64,000 nucleotides of DNA from Prostheceraeus crozeri (GCA_907163375.1 CAJQUW010001972.1:1-64000), one strand, 5' to 3'. Shown: positions 22,309 to 33,844, counted from the stretch's first letter. Notes: a model not told the origin generated them from the letters alone. A program made the numbers and translations.

Positions 22309-23559
22309 TAACGAACTTCAACTCTGTTGATGAGAGATAGTTGACTGTAGTGATAGCAATTTGCTTGTCCTCATTTTTTGTATAGATTATTTAACTAGTG
22401 TCACATTTTCAGTTGTTGAACTTTCTAACTTTTTAGTGGAAAGATTGGACATTTTTACAAGTGTTTGTTTTGAAGTTTTCTGGTCGGTAAAGCTGTAAGT
22501 AAATTTTGTACAAAACTTTACAATTCACGAAGTATTTTTCTTAATTTCCAAAGACTGCTTTCTCTAATAACCGAGAAGTTTGTAATTTTTTAATAGAGTT
22601 GTTTTTTTATAATGAATGTCAATATTTTATAGCTCCCTACATGTACAAGATATTCATAAAGTTAAATAGCACTTGAACGTATTAATGCATGTATTGGATG
22701 ATAGTCGTTGACTTCAATTTTCAACGTATTTTACTTTGTCATTTACGTAATTTATCTACTTCTCATAATAAACCTACTTATTAATTGCAATCGAATTTAC
22801 GTGAACGATCATATTAGTTTGGTTGGAGTTTCACATGTAGCCTAATTGAACAAGATTGATGACATGATAAATTTAATTTCAATTAAACAATAATATGCCT
22901 ATACATAATAAGATTATGAAAACCTATAAAGGCCTATATTTTTTTTGGGACCTATAATTTTAGCCTATATTCTCACTAAAATTCGTTGGGCGGCCTGCAT
23001 TAGGCCTTTTGTACAGCGTGATCCTATATTCCTGCCTTATGAAATAAAATCCGAATTTCCTAGTAATTTCGCGAGATGTTGATTTATAGTCGGCGCAATA
23101 ACTGACAGAGTGTCGTCAGACAAGAATATTTGCCAAGATTCCTCACCGCACTTTCCTAATGAAGCCCCACTCCCAACCTTTCGGTTACACCAGAATGTGC
23201 AGCTGCAATCTGCCAGCGTAACCACTAGTTCCATAAGTAGAAGCGTGACATTACCGCTGGTAATCTTGAATTGTCGGAGAAGTAAGGAAGTATATGATTT
23301 GTCTCTCAAGCTGGTAATTAGTGTGTAGTGTCTTCAAAATGTTATTACAGTAGCTGATTGGATCTTCTAGTTCTGTTCTATTCCAAGGAAGTTGATTATT
23401 AAGCTAAATTTGACTGACCATTCGAAATTTGATGTATCATCCTTTCTTGAGATAAAATTTACACACCAATCGCTGTCATTACCTTGTGATAAAACGTTGA
23501 TCATCTTCCATGATAAATACAATTGTATTGCTGTCAGGCGCTCGATTATTCTACATGCA

Positions 23560-24258
23560 TAAAATGAACAAAACCATAGAATCTGTTGAGGATATCCACC
23601 ACCAACTTCTTGTAAGAGAGCACATCGCCATAAACAGCTGACTGCGGCTGGTATCTCTTCGCTAGTGAACAGCAAGCATTCTTCCATTACGTGTTGCTTC
23701 AAGTTTCCAAAGTTGTGAGTGCATTTTGGTGGAGCATCTGAGCTTTCAACGTACCTCAAAACCAGTAATCTAGCGGGTTCAAGGAAGGAGATCTTGATGG
23801 CCAAACGATTTCACAAACTCTTGAAATCACTTCAATCTGAAGAAAATGTATGATAAAGCTAATTTCTTACAATGTTGGCATGAATATCATCTGCGACTTT
23901 CCGACGTTGAGCTAGTTGAGGTCTCACGTGATCTCTGATCATATGAAGGTAGCTCACAGCGCTAACAGTATCTTCAAACAAAAATGGAAAAAATTAAATG
24001 AACATGTAAAACCTAGCCCAACACGAACTTAGCGCTGATGTAGGGGCTTTATCAGACATTTCGCTGGATTTTGAGAACCCCATATTCGACAGTGGCATCG
24101 ACTATCATCGCCGTTCAGATGAAAGCTCGTTTCATCTGACCAGAGACTGAACGACACTTTGTCATCAGTTTTTATAAACCAAGAAGAAACGTTCAGTGGT
24201 TGGAAATCGCTCACTTTCATTGATTTCCTGATGCAGTTGAAGTTTGCAAGGATAGAGC
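23560..24258 (-). pseudogene. Catalytic part of the older Tc1/mariner transposase
   Basis: Minus-strand pieces in order: FSLWSDETSFHLNGD (first catalytic Asp), CRIWGSQNPAKCLIKPLH, EDTVSAVSYLHMIRDHVRPQL, then RRKVADDIHAN where the family has the second Asp followed by GAPPH, then WPSRSPSLNPLDYW (third acidic residue). Several frame changes and stops separate them, and the second catalytic block is eroded. The gene is split from its N-terminal part (25,600-25,870) by the inserted mariner. Inactive. Confidence 0.8.
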
Positions 24259-24260
24259 TA

Positions 24261-25595
24261 CGTGGTGCGCCCAAAAAGTTTCCGGCCTTAGTATTTTATG
24301 AAGCGAAAATAATTTACCCAATGGCGTTTTTATTTAAGTACATTGTAAATATTTCTCAAGCCAAGTACCGTTCGCGGCCAAACACTTTTCCCGGTGAACT
24401 GGGAGGGTCTTGAAAGCATCAAGGAAAAAACGAGGGTAATAGGCCAAAACAGTTTCTCACCGACCTCCGAGGCTGCTGCATCTTGAAAATGAATCCCGCG
24501 GAGATGGCGTTTCAACTCGTTGAAAAGGCGATAGTCTGATGGAGCAAAATCCGGGCTATAAGGTAGATGTTTCACAAGTTCGAAGCCAGCGCTGTTGATC
24601 TTCTCCAAGGCAGCTCGACAAGTGTGCACTGGAGCGTTGTCCTGAAGGAACCAATGAGGCAGGCCTCTTGCCTTGTGGAGTCAGCTGAATCAGCTCGCCG
24701 TAATATGCTCCGGTCACTGTCACTTGTCCTTGTAGGAAATCCAAGAAAATGATTACTCCTGCATTCCAGAAGGCAGTCAGCATCATTTCTCATCGGGGCG
24801 CAGTTGCAGATCGTTGTTTCCAGACTTTGCCTTCACCAGGTCTGCGCCATTCCAGAGATTCTCGTCTGGATTCATGTGCGTACGGGCTCAGTGGCGTTTC
24901 ATCAAGTGATGATGTTCTTCAAGAAATAATCACCATGGCGACGAAGAATTTCAAAATGTTGTTCTTTCACTTGGCAGGCTTCACGGCGTCGGGTGCACAA
25001 TTCGGTGGGAAGGAAGCGGGGAACTAAGCGAGACGCAACCGTGAAGCGCATGTCATGCAGTATCTCTCCAACAGACCCTTCCGACTGTTTCAAAGTCTCA
25101 ACAAGTTCTCTCGTTGTCACCTTCCTGTTTTCAAAGACAAGTCTCTCTAATTTGGCGCAGTTTTCTTGTCAGAAGTTTTTGGGCGGCCTTCTCTTTCTTT
25201 GTCAACCACAAGTTGGCGTCCCCGCTTGAACTCGGCAATCCAAAATTCGATCGTTGTTTGTGACGGACACTTGTCTCCGCAAGCTCGAAAAAATCGCTTT
25301 AATGTCTGCACTTAACTGAACAAGCAGAAGACAAAAACGAATCAAACTTTGATATTCCACTTTATTCAAATGATCAAGTTGCAATAAAGTCATCCTTTCA
25401 GTGCACTTTCACGAGTGAAAATGATTTTTGACTTAAACTTTTGAATGCATTCGCTGATTGAAAAATTCAAATCAGATATCTATGATCCTGACCTTTTCTA
25501 ACACTCAAAGAGTCATAATATTGATTTTAGATGTTTACTTTAGAATTTGAAAATAATTTTTCATTGGCCGGAATTTTTTTTGGGGGCGCACCACG
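24261..25595 (-). mobile_element. mariner (DD34D type) inserted in the older element
   Basis: 1,335 bp bounded by inverted termini CGTGGTGCGCCCAAAAAGTT (24,261) and its counterpart ending GGGCGCACCACG (25,595), with TA on both sides. On the minus strand it encodes a mariner transposase in several frames. These include a helix-turn-helix (TTIEFWIAEFKRGRQ near 25,200-25,250), VTTRELVETLKQSEGSVGEI (about 25,060-25,120), LKNIITCDETPLSPY (first Asp) and GVIFLDFLQGQVTVTG. Then come a DNAPVHTCRAALEKI block and, 34 residues after its Asp, PYSPDFAPSDY. The DD34D spacing is that of true mariners. At least four frame changes; the ends are still sharp. Confidence 0.9.
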
Positions 25596-25599
25596 TATA

Positions 25600-25870
25600 T
25601 CTTGACGAATTCCTGGATGAACACTTGATCTTGGAATTCCCGTGTGCTTCGCAATTATTCGAATTGATGTTGCTCCTTGTTTGTTGGCAGTGCTCTTCAA
25701 AGCATCATCAATGAGAGTCTCACGCTCATCCAGGCTTATGCTTGTGAAGTCAGTTTTGAATACATGGATGAACTTCGTTACTGCTTGTGGTGTACACGGG
25801 TCGTCTTGAATGTTGTAAATGCACTTATCGGACTTACCTTTTTCGTAGCAATATGCTAACTCCTATCGAA
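25600..25870 (-). pseudogene. N-terminal (DNA-binding) part of the older Tc1/mariner transposase
   Basis: On the minus strand this reads through CIYNIQDDPCTPQAV, LDERETLIDDALKSTANKQ and TSIRIIAKHTGIPRSSVHPG: the helix-turn-helix and linker of a Tc1/mariner transposase. It continues on the far side of the inserted mariner at 24,258, so the two pieces were one gene before the insertion. Confidence 0.7.
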
Positions 25871-26289
25871 GATGTAAATCTACTTCTAGATTGATAGAGC
25901 AAAGCAAGTGATTATCCCCTTCCACACAGATAGAACTGGCTTGAAATTCAATTTTTAAACTCAGTTTGCACTATCACGCGCCAAGCATCCCGAGTTTGAA
26001 GTCATAGCATGCTGACAGGCAGCTTTGAATCAGATATAAGCCTACAGGTAATAATTATTTGTCAAACAACTAACAACTGAATGTACAAAATTTATCTCAA
26101 GAAATAGTGATGTATCAAATTTCGAATGGTCAGACAAAGTGATGATGGTCAATCAAATTAATTGAACTTAAATTACAACTTTTTTGTGATAGAATATAAC
26201 TAGATGACCCAACGAACTATTCTAATGGCATTGTGAAGACACTAAACAATAATTACAAAGTTTAGAAACAAACCGTGTTGTTCTTTGAT

Positions 26290-28110
26290 TCTGTGCAACC
26301 TGTAGACCTACAACAGCGCACGAAGAAATTGTACAGAAACCATACATCAGGCTAAACACCGTTGCGCTTTGTATGCATGTACAGAAATACATTGCTAACC
26401 AAAAGCTTGGCTCTAAGGACTTATGGAGGTTTTATAACAATGTCACCAAAAGAAACATATCCTCCATCCCAGCATTTCGTCATGACGATTTTAGCACTTC
26501 TGTCACGACATTATCTGTAGACAAAGCCGATCTTCTTTGCAAGGACTTTGCGAAGAATTTATCATTGGAAGATGGGGGTGGAATTCCACATCCAATTCCC
26601 ACATGCACTGATGAGACAATTAGTCCTCCTTCAATCACGATGCGAAGCGGCAAAAGAGATCATCACAGGTCTCGATAGCTCCAAGTCTAGTGGATCAGAT
26701 GGCATCCCGGCTTCGGCGTTCAGTCACCTCATCTGAACTTTCCCCACTTTTATCCAAGCTATTCAGAAAATGTGTATTCACCGTTGATTTCCCCTCTTGT
26801 TGAAAAGTGACTTCCGTGGTTCCAGTTCCAAAGAAAATTTCAGACTCATCTCTTCTATCTAGTTACCATCCTATCAGCCTGCTTTCATTTATTGGCAATA
26901 ATTTCGAGGTAGTGATTAACCAACATATTGTTAACTTTCTTGAAACTCAGAACCTTGTGTCAGAAGAACAGGATGTCGTCAGGCACCCTCGATGAACTAC
27001 AGATCTTTCATGTGTCACTGAACATATAAGTCATGTTCTTGCCAGACAAGGTGAGACGAGATCAGTATTCGACGAAGTCTGGCATCATGGACTCCATAGG
27101 AAGCCTAAGTCTTACGGAGTTTCTGATCAACACCACAAACTTCTTGCTTCTTTCCTTAGTGACCGGCAGATATCTGTCGTCTTGGACGGCCAAAAGTCTT
27201 CCATCAAGGTTGTCAATGCTGTAGCTTCTCAAGGGTCAATTTTGGTACCCACTCTTTTTCTGTTGTACATGAACGCTCTCTCAACCTGCCTATTGAGTAA
27301 ATTGGTGATGTATGCAGATGACACGACACTCTTCAATGCCAATGAGCAACTAGCTAAAAGCACTCAGCAACGTCAGTGGTTATGCGCCGTTCTTAATGGA
27401 GACACGCGGGGTCTCAAAATGGAACGCCAATTGGCTTGCTTCTTTCAATCCTTCAAAAACTCAGCATTCTGCATTCACGACTTGAAGGAGATGATGATCA
27501 TCAAAGCATGAAGATGTCAGATAATAGGATCAGAGAACAAGATTCCATCTCCTTCCTTGGATTGTCTGTTACGAAAGACTTGTCATGGAAGCCGTACATC
27601 CAGTCCATCAACAAGCAGGCAACTCAACGCATTGTTAGTCTATCGTGCCAGCAGCTGTCTTCCACCACAGGCTCTGCTATCTTAACAAGTTCACTATTCC
27701 TCCTCTGATGGAGTATTATTATCATCTGTCGGCCGCCACTCCACAAACATATCTTAACCTTGAAGGGGTTGAGAAACGTGTCAATAATCTTTTGGGGTAG
27801 AAACAGAAGCTCACTAGCGACTTGAAGCCGCTCTCCCTTAGTCGGGATGCTGCTTCAGTATGGCTCTTATTCAGATACTATTTTGGAAGAAGCAGCTCGA
27901 AAAGCTATTTTGTTCTCACGCACAGCTTTGGAATCAGCTTCCCCACTCCACTTTCTCTGACCAATACAATCTTGATACTTTCAAAAGGCATGCGAGCAGA
28001 CTTCTGATGGGTGCGCTTGATCGGATGCGAACATCCGTTATTTTGCTTATATTTATTGAAAATAATAGAATTTATCACGTTTTCATCGAATTAACGTGCG
28101 AGTACCAACA
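26290..28110 (+). mobile_element. Decayed LINE fragment (Jockey/CR1 group), reverse transcriptase
   Basis: Plus-strand pieces in several frames follow a non-LTR reverse transcriptase. Pre-RT sequence (LWRFYNNVTKRNISSIPAF) is followed by LDSSKSSGSDGIPASAF, VVPVPKKISDSSLLSSYHPI, SQGSILVPTLFLLYMN and the catalytic MYADDTTLFN. Then come FLGLSVTKDLSWKPYI and a C-terminal region. The endonuclease and ORF1 are absent, so the copy is 5'-truncated. At least five frame changes or stops; no clear 3' tail or target duplication. An old insertion. Confidence 0.85.
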
Positions 28111-28592
28111 ACTGACAAAATATTTTTGATGAGCATGCTGTACTTCTCTCATGCAATATGGTAAATTCACCGTGAAATGTAGGACTATGAATGCTCCTGA
28201 TGTCAGCGATTTTCCGATGACCCGTTATAGCTCCTCCCCCCCCCCCCCGACTCTAGTGTAGTAGTGTTCGGTGTTCCTCTAATCCATGTTTTCATTTGAT
28301 AATCAAATTAAGCGATTGTTTGCTCACTTTCCCATGAATTTTGCCTGTCTTACCCTGGATGGTATGTTCCCTGTTATGCGCACATAGCTATGTATCTCTA
28401 GCTATGCAAATGTTAGTGAAATGCATGTTTAACATGATTCAAAAAATCCAATTCATTTGAAATTCGCCGTTGAAAAACGTATTCAAGATATGTTGATGAC
28501 ATTAATGGAATAAGTGTATCATGCTTAAATGCTAAAGCGACTTCACAGTATTATTACCGATTGATGAGTATCTTGGTGTGTAAAAACATCTA
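28111..28592. other. No recognised gene
   Basis: Spacer between the LINE fragment and the Tc1-like element. It holds a C13 run at about 28,236-28,248 and nothing else recognised. Confidence 0.3.
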
Positions 28593-29949
28593 CAGATTGT
28601 TTCATAAAAAATGGATCACCCTTAAACATCGCCTTAACTTCAACTTTGTCTAACTCCGCCAAACTTGAACGAATTTCTCTGAAATTTGGAAGATATGTCA
28701 GTTGTGCTTACTAATATCATTGTTGGAAATTTCAAGCATGAATATTGAGTTGTTTTCCTGTTATAGATAAAAAAGTAGTAGATAATTTGATCTTCATTTA
28801 GCAATGTTACACAAAATCATACCTCACTCTTATAAAATTACATCTGCTTCCTTTGTTATGCAATATGTTGTTCTACAAGCCAAAAGCTATCAAGCAAAAC
28901 AAAAATAAAGAAAATCGGTCAATCAGAGCCAGTATAGCACCATTATTCATCAACAATAATGTAACTGCTACATGTGATTAACTGGACTTCATGTTCCATA
29001 GCTTCCTGACTTCGTTGCGGTGGTGTTGGCAGCACTCCTGATTGCTTTCAACTAGAAATCTATCTCTTACCGGTTGAAAACAAAACAAAGCACAAATGAA
29101 TAATAACGAGATCGCATTCACAAAAGGCAAAGTGTCAGCATTGCTAGAACTAGGATTTTCTTTGCGAGCTACAAGCAAGCGACTAAATGTCCCTTACACA
29201 AATGTGCATCGATGGCATATTGATGATTTTCGATTCTGTCGTAAAGAGAGCTCTGGCCGTCCACGTAAAACATCCAAACGTAGGGACCGCCTAATTTTGA
29301 GATTTGTTAAAGTTGATCCAAGTCTCTCGTTAACTTTGGCTGCACTAGACTCGTCTATTTCTAAGTCCACTATTCGTAGAAGACTTATTGAGTCGAATTT
29401 CAAGAGCTGTAAGAGGCCCTCTCAGATCGAATTATCAGATCAGCATACAAAAAGACGTCTCAGATGGGCAATGAGTCATTGTCACTGGCGAAATCAATGG
29501 GATCGGGTTGTCTGTTCTGATGAGGCATCAGTCCGTCTGAAGGATAGTGATGGACATTATCTTGGCCAGCTCGTTCTCCTGATCTGAATCCCATAGAAAA
29601 TGTATGGAGTATTTTAAAACGTAACGTTCGTAGTTCACTGCTACCTATACAGATGGCGTATCACAACTTACGTCACTGTTAAAAAGAGAGTGGAGAAAGT
29701 TAGATCAGTCAAAAATCAACGATATCATCGAATCAATGCCTAGACGAATTGGTAATGTCATTGACAATAAGGGTAGGGCCACAAAATATTAGCTTCTTAA
29801 GAACCGTTACTGTATCATAGCTTATCAGATTATATAAGGACATTTAAATATATTAGGGACATGAAATAACATGAAAAATGCTTTCTGTATCATACTTATG
29901 TTTTATTTAGTCAAATTTGAGGATGATCCACTTTTTATGAAACGGACTG
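28593..29949 (+). mobile_element. Tc1-like DNA transposon with internal deletion
   Basis: Inverted termini CAGATTGTTTCATAAAAAAT (28,593 onward) and its complement ending GTTTCATAAAAAGTGG-like (to 29,949) are flanked by TA on both sides (28,591-28,592 and 29,950-29,951). About 35 bp are well matched, with GGATCAYCCTYAAA at the inner edge. The internal transposase has lost its middle, so the copy is non-autonomous but still has both ends. Confidence 0.9.
29096..29587 (+). pseudogene. Tc1-like transposase lacking the middle catalytic block
   Basis: Starts at the ATG at 29,096. The N-terminus is a helix-turn-helix with a GRPR-type hook (SSGRPRKTSKRR), then a second helical domain (STIRRRLIESNFKSC). 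The first catalytic Asp is in WDRVVCSDEASVRL at about residue 140. The reading frame then jumps: the sequence after about 29,550 encodes, in another frame, WPARSPDLNPIENVWSILKR with the final Glu, continuing to about 29,680. The stretch that should hold the second Asp (DNAPxH) is gone, a deletion of about 200-300 bp. It cannot be catalytic. Confidence 0.88.
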
Positions 29950-29951
29950 TA

Positions 29952-30330
29952 GTTGAAGTTAATGTACAAAAATCAGGTTCCATTTAAGATCTAGTGGCGG
30001 CGAAAAGCATAGCCTCAGGCATTAACTTTCACTACTCCACAAAATATCTCGGGTCGTTGGACGTGCAAAGTAAAAGTAGGGATATGCAAAAGGAGAAGGC
30101 GGTAGAGCTTTTAGGAATGGCTAGTTGAAAAAAGGGTGGCCACATACACATACGAATCTCATGTATATTGGAAAATCCCTTTTAACGAAAGAAGTTGCAT
30201 GATTTATAGAATCTTTTCATTTAACTTTTTGCCGGTACTCACTTGCAGTTGGGCTAGTGTATATGAGAAGAAATGTTTTATCCAGGATTATCTGTAGATC
30301 TGCTATAGAATGTCCATCTAATATTTATTA
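29952..30330. other. No recognised gene
   Basis: Short spacer between the Tc1-like and Harbinger elements; nothing recognised. Confidence 0.3.
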
Positions 30331-31977
30331 AATGTCGAATTCGAATGAAGTGACTGAAGCGACTCGAGACGCGCGGCTCTTAACATTGTATCGAATGACC
30401 CCGTTTAGAATCACGCGTCTCTAGTCGTACAGTGGACGCGTCTACAGAAACGCAGCTCTAAGCACTCGGCTCCAGCCGCTTCGGAAGCAGTAAGTTGGTA
30501 ATAGTCGTTGCGACTGCTTGGTGACTCACCACAGAAAAAAGAAAGACCAAGGATGACACGAAGTTGATTTAATTAGTGCATCAACATCTTTGCACTTATG
30601 ATGCAAAAATTTCGTTGTACAAAGATATCAATATACGTCCGTACTTTACGTGATAATGTATGGAGAGAAATCTCTGATGTAATGAAAGTAAGAGATGATT
30701 TGAAACCTGTTGTTTTTGCTCCTTAATACCTATTTTGAGCACATTCTCAATCTCTATCAAATATTCTGATCTAAGTAGTAAGCCTACTGATATTTCTATC
30801 TTTGAAGCTAAAATTGTGAGCCCATCGTTAATAGCGTTGATATTTACGTGCATTTATTTGAAATACATAAGAAGTTAGTCATCAACTTCATTTAGATACT
30901 GAAAATAGTAAAATCTTTCAATTGAATTTCATGAATCAATATCCAAATCAGTTCTCATCGCTTGTTTCAGTTGCCATGGAAGTTTCCTAGAAGTTGTGAA
31001 ATAAGAAGCACTTGACTCCTTGATAACAAAGCCTTCAATTTCCAAAATCACCATTTGCTCTTGAAGAAACTAAGTTCTCCGTTGGTGATTTTTCCGAAAT
31101 GACTTTAAGTAGTATTCATTATTTTTCTCGAGGTGCGCATCTCTTGGCAAGTTGTGAAGACAGCATGTTGTCATTATCATTGCATCTGTGACTTCAACAT
31201 TCACAGCTATGGGTGTATAAAATATTCGAAACACTTCACTCTAGAGGGCGAAAGAGTTCTCAGAAACTCTCCCTGCACGTGAAGGCCTATAATTGAAAAT
31301 GGCTTTTGAAATATCAAGTCGGGTAATGTTTCTTGGATGCGGTTTCATCATATGGTAGACAATTTGGACGCTTCATCACCCACTGCACACATACGGTATA
31401 CGTAATTCAAGACTATTAGTAAGCTTTCTCGGATGTGGGTAGAAACCGTCATTTTTTATCAACTTTTCAATGTTGGATTTCACGATTTTACCACTATCGG
31501 CTTCCTTTCCGCATGAGCCAATATCGACCATCATAAATTTTGTAATTTGCATCTACAAATGCCAATAAGATTACAGAGAAATAAGCCTTATAGTTAGAAA
31601 TTTGAGATCGACTTCTCCCGGGACAATTCAATCAGAGATAGTATAAAATTAAATAGGTCAATATCAATGTCAGGCGAAACAACTTTACCCATATAATGTT
31701 TCATCTCTTTCATCAAATGCCTTTCTACCTTGAAATCCTTCGACTTTCTTTTCGAGTGAAGCTCATGCATATTTCTTCTTTTCATCCTTACAACGAGAAC
31801 CATTGTTTCTTCTTCATCTTCCTCGTCCAGGAGAGCAGCTAGTAAAGCTCATCGTTTCGCCATTTCCATAACACAGATGAAATAATAGCGAAATGAAGTC
31901 GGCTGTAGTCGTGACTCATTATAGTCGTATCATTCGAAATCAATAACGCGGCTCTAGTCGTGTCATTCGAATTCAAC
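30331..31977 (-). mobile_element. PIF/Harbinger transposon, decayed
   Basis: The ends carry inverted copies of GAATTCGAATGA followed by a GACTNGAG/GCGCGGCTCT region (left about 30,335-30,385, right about 31,945-31,970), with TTA next to each end as Harbinger elements prefer. On the minus strand, pieces of the PIF transposase appear in order: MHELHSKRKSK and HLMKEMK (about 31,700-31,780), then FVDANYKIYDGRYW near 31,500-31,550, HPRKLTNSLELRIPYV, GDEASKLST, and FNYRPSRAGRVSENSFALL near 31,240-31,290. Frame changes and stops are frequent. No separate Myb-like ORF was recognised. Confidence 0.8.
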
Positions 31978-32054
31978 CTTAAGGTTAAAAATGATAAGGA
32001 ATATCTTCCCACGTTTTTGCTCTTTGTCATTTTGGTTTTGTAAACTCGCAACTA

Positions 32055-33580
32055 CCTTTTCCATTTCTATTTGGATATACAGTAAGTTCAATTTAGTTAG
32101 CAGAAATTTCTCTGGTAAGAAAGTAAGTTTGATTTAGCATAAGTAAGATCAATTTAGTTTTTCTTTAGATGTCTTTGATAATAATTCCTAGTGCTCCCTT
32201 AGAGTTTCAAGAAGGCAAAATATCAAAAGATCACATAAACAACTTTTTTATTTGCAATGTTAAATAACTAATCAAAAATGTTCTCACCACGAAGACACTT
32301 AGGAAGATATTTCAATGTATGTGTTTGAAAGTATTGGTACTTGGAAGTTGTTATGACATGGAGGCAAGAAAGAACTTCACGCTCAATGATTCTCATCCGA
32401 CGATTGTGAAGTCCTTCATTTGTTGATTTGTCATGAAGCTCACGTTGAATCACGGGATCCGACAGTCGTCTTTTTACTGCTGCTTTCAGGCATGATCCTG
32501 CCATTTCACAAGCGTTCAGAAATGGAGCATACTTTGGCAACTTTCGAATAACTGCAGAGTCGTCCAAATGATTATCTTCTACATGACATTGAGCATTGTC
32601 GAAAATGTTTGCATAATGCTCATCAGTGACTTCAATCAACTCAGCGACTTCCGACAAGAAATCAGCAAACCGTTCTTTTCTCATACCTCCACGAGTTTGA
32701 AGATGGTGAACCAGGCCCAATTCGGGGCTGATAGCTAAACAAAGAGTTAGATTTTGACCTCTTTGTCCTTCCACCAAACGCACCGCACGTTCACCAGACA
32801 GAGACCTCCCTTTCGTTCTTGATGTCCATACGTTGAAGCCAAATTCATCAACGTAGATTTTCTTGACTGAAAGTCCGTCACCGAAGCACCACTCGGCATA
32901 CTCTCGCCTTTCTTTCTGGAGTATTCCATTGAATAGGAACAGACCTGACATCTTTTAGTGTATAAAATAAACCATCAAGACGAGCACTTAGCGTTTGATG
33001 TGAAATTGTTGGCTTTTGAGGTAGTCGCTGTCTCAATAATGCAATCATTTCATTCAGTGTTGCTGTTGGCTTCTGTTCAATGAACTCTTGTACAACCGCC
33101 ATCATTTCGTCGTCAACTTTGACATTTCTAGAGCCGCCTTTTTGTTTGGCCTCGATCCGACCAGTTTTCTTATAGTTCACAATCACATTCCTCGCTGATT
33201 GGGGCTTTATACCAAGATAATTGGCTAAATTTAACCAATCCTTGTTGTCATTAAATGCATTGACAAGGCGCTCCCGATCAGTAAAGCTTATCGTGTTATA
33301 TTTCCCTCTCAACATTCTTGAACGACACTTCGAGTGAATATGATTTAAACTATGGTAATCAGAATTTCAATAACACTAACACAATCTAGCATTACAGTAA
33401 AATTCAAAATTTTAATAAATTCAGATCGTCATCGATCCACAATTGACACACTGGGAATAGTAATCAAAGATATCTAAAGAAAAACTAAATTGATCTTACT
33501 AAATCAAACTTACTTTCTTACCAGAGATATTTCTGCAAACTAAATTGAACTTACTTATATCCAAATAGAAATGGAAAAGG
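32055..33580 (-). mobile_element. IS630/Tc1-type transposon, nearly whole, long inverted termini
   Basis: 1,526 bp bounded by inverted repeats starting CCTTTTCCATTTCTATTTGG on both ends, with TA on both sides (32,053-32,054 and 33,581-33,582). The inverted repeats run about 130 bp and contain subterminal AAGTAAGTTCAATTTAG and AAGTAAGWTYRATTTAG direct repeats. A single transposase gene fills the interior on the minus strand. The high match between ends and the one main lesion suggest a fairly recent copy. Confidence 0.92.
32268..33315 (-). pseudogene. IS630/Tc1-type transposase with one frameshift
   Basis: The N-terminal part (33,315 to about 32,880) has a paired-type helix-turn-helix (FTDRERLVNAFNDNKDW and LNLANYLGIKPQSARNVI), an RIEAKQKGGSR linker and a second helical domain (IEQKPTATLNEMIALLRQRL). 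The catalytic part (about 32,951 to 32,268) has KIYVDEFGFNVWT (first Asp), a conserved GGMRKERFADFLSEV region, IFDNAQCHVED (second Asp) and PKYAPFLNACEMAGSCLKA (Glu). By my count 30 residues lie between the second Asp and the Glu, shorter than the usual 34. The two parts overlap in different frames near 32,880-32,950 (QWNTPERK against RREYAEW), consistent with a single indel. The end is TAA at 32,268. Confidence 0.88.
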
Positions 33581-33844
33581 TATATTCGTACCTCCGCTTT
33601 GCTAATCGAAGAATGAACATCAAATTTCAAAATCTGATAAGATGCAAGAAATCAAATACTGTTATGTTATTATGATGCTGATATGCTTCATCTGCACTTT
33701 AGTCATGCTTTCAGATAGTGCAAGCTGAATTTTAAAAATTTTGAAAAGCTGCATCATTCGTAAATAGCAGTGGGCTACCAAGTTACGTCGCTCGCATACT
33801 TCATGAAATTTTTTCGAAAACGCTGACTTTCAATTTTGTTTCAG

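Larger units (their letters stand above)
19880..22997 (+). mobile_element. hAT transposon, internally shortened, 6-bp target duplication
   Basis: The element starts CAGGCCTCCCAAAA at 19,880 and ends TTGGGCGGCCTG at 22,997, short imperfect inverted termini. Both are flanked directly by CATTAG (19,874-19,879 and 22,998-23,003), a 6-bp target-site duplication; most hAT elements make 8 bp. Subterminal words CCTATAAAA/ACCTAT occur about six times at the left end and, with GCCTAT variants, about four times at the right end in the same rather than inverted orientation. These are likely transposase-binding sites. Only the C-terminal half of the transposase is present, so the copy is non-autonomous. 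Confidence 0.88.
23328..26242 (-). mobile_element. Tc1/mariner element with long inverted termini, interrupted by another mariner
   Basis: Termini GTGTCTTCAAAATG (23,328) and CATTGTGAAGACAC (26,242) are inverted repeats flanked by TA on both sides (23,326-23,327 and 26,243-26,244). Similarity extends about 150 bp inward, for example TGACCATTCGAAATTTGAT on the left against its complement on the right. Removing the inserted mariner (24,261-25,595) leaves about 1.58 kb. The transposase is read on the minus strand. The N-terminal part lies at about 25,600-25,870 (SLDERETLIDDALK and IIAKHTGIPRSSVH) and the catalytic part at about 23,560-24,258. Confidence 0.88.

Noticed and set aside
28236-28248. 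C13 run as a telomere-like or regulatory tract
   Set aside because: Simple homopolymer with no repeated unit around it.
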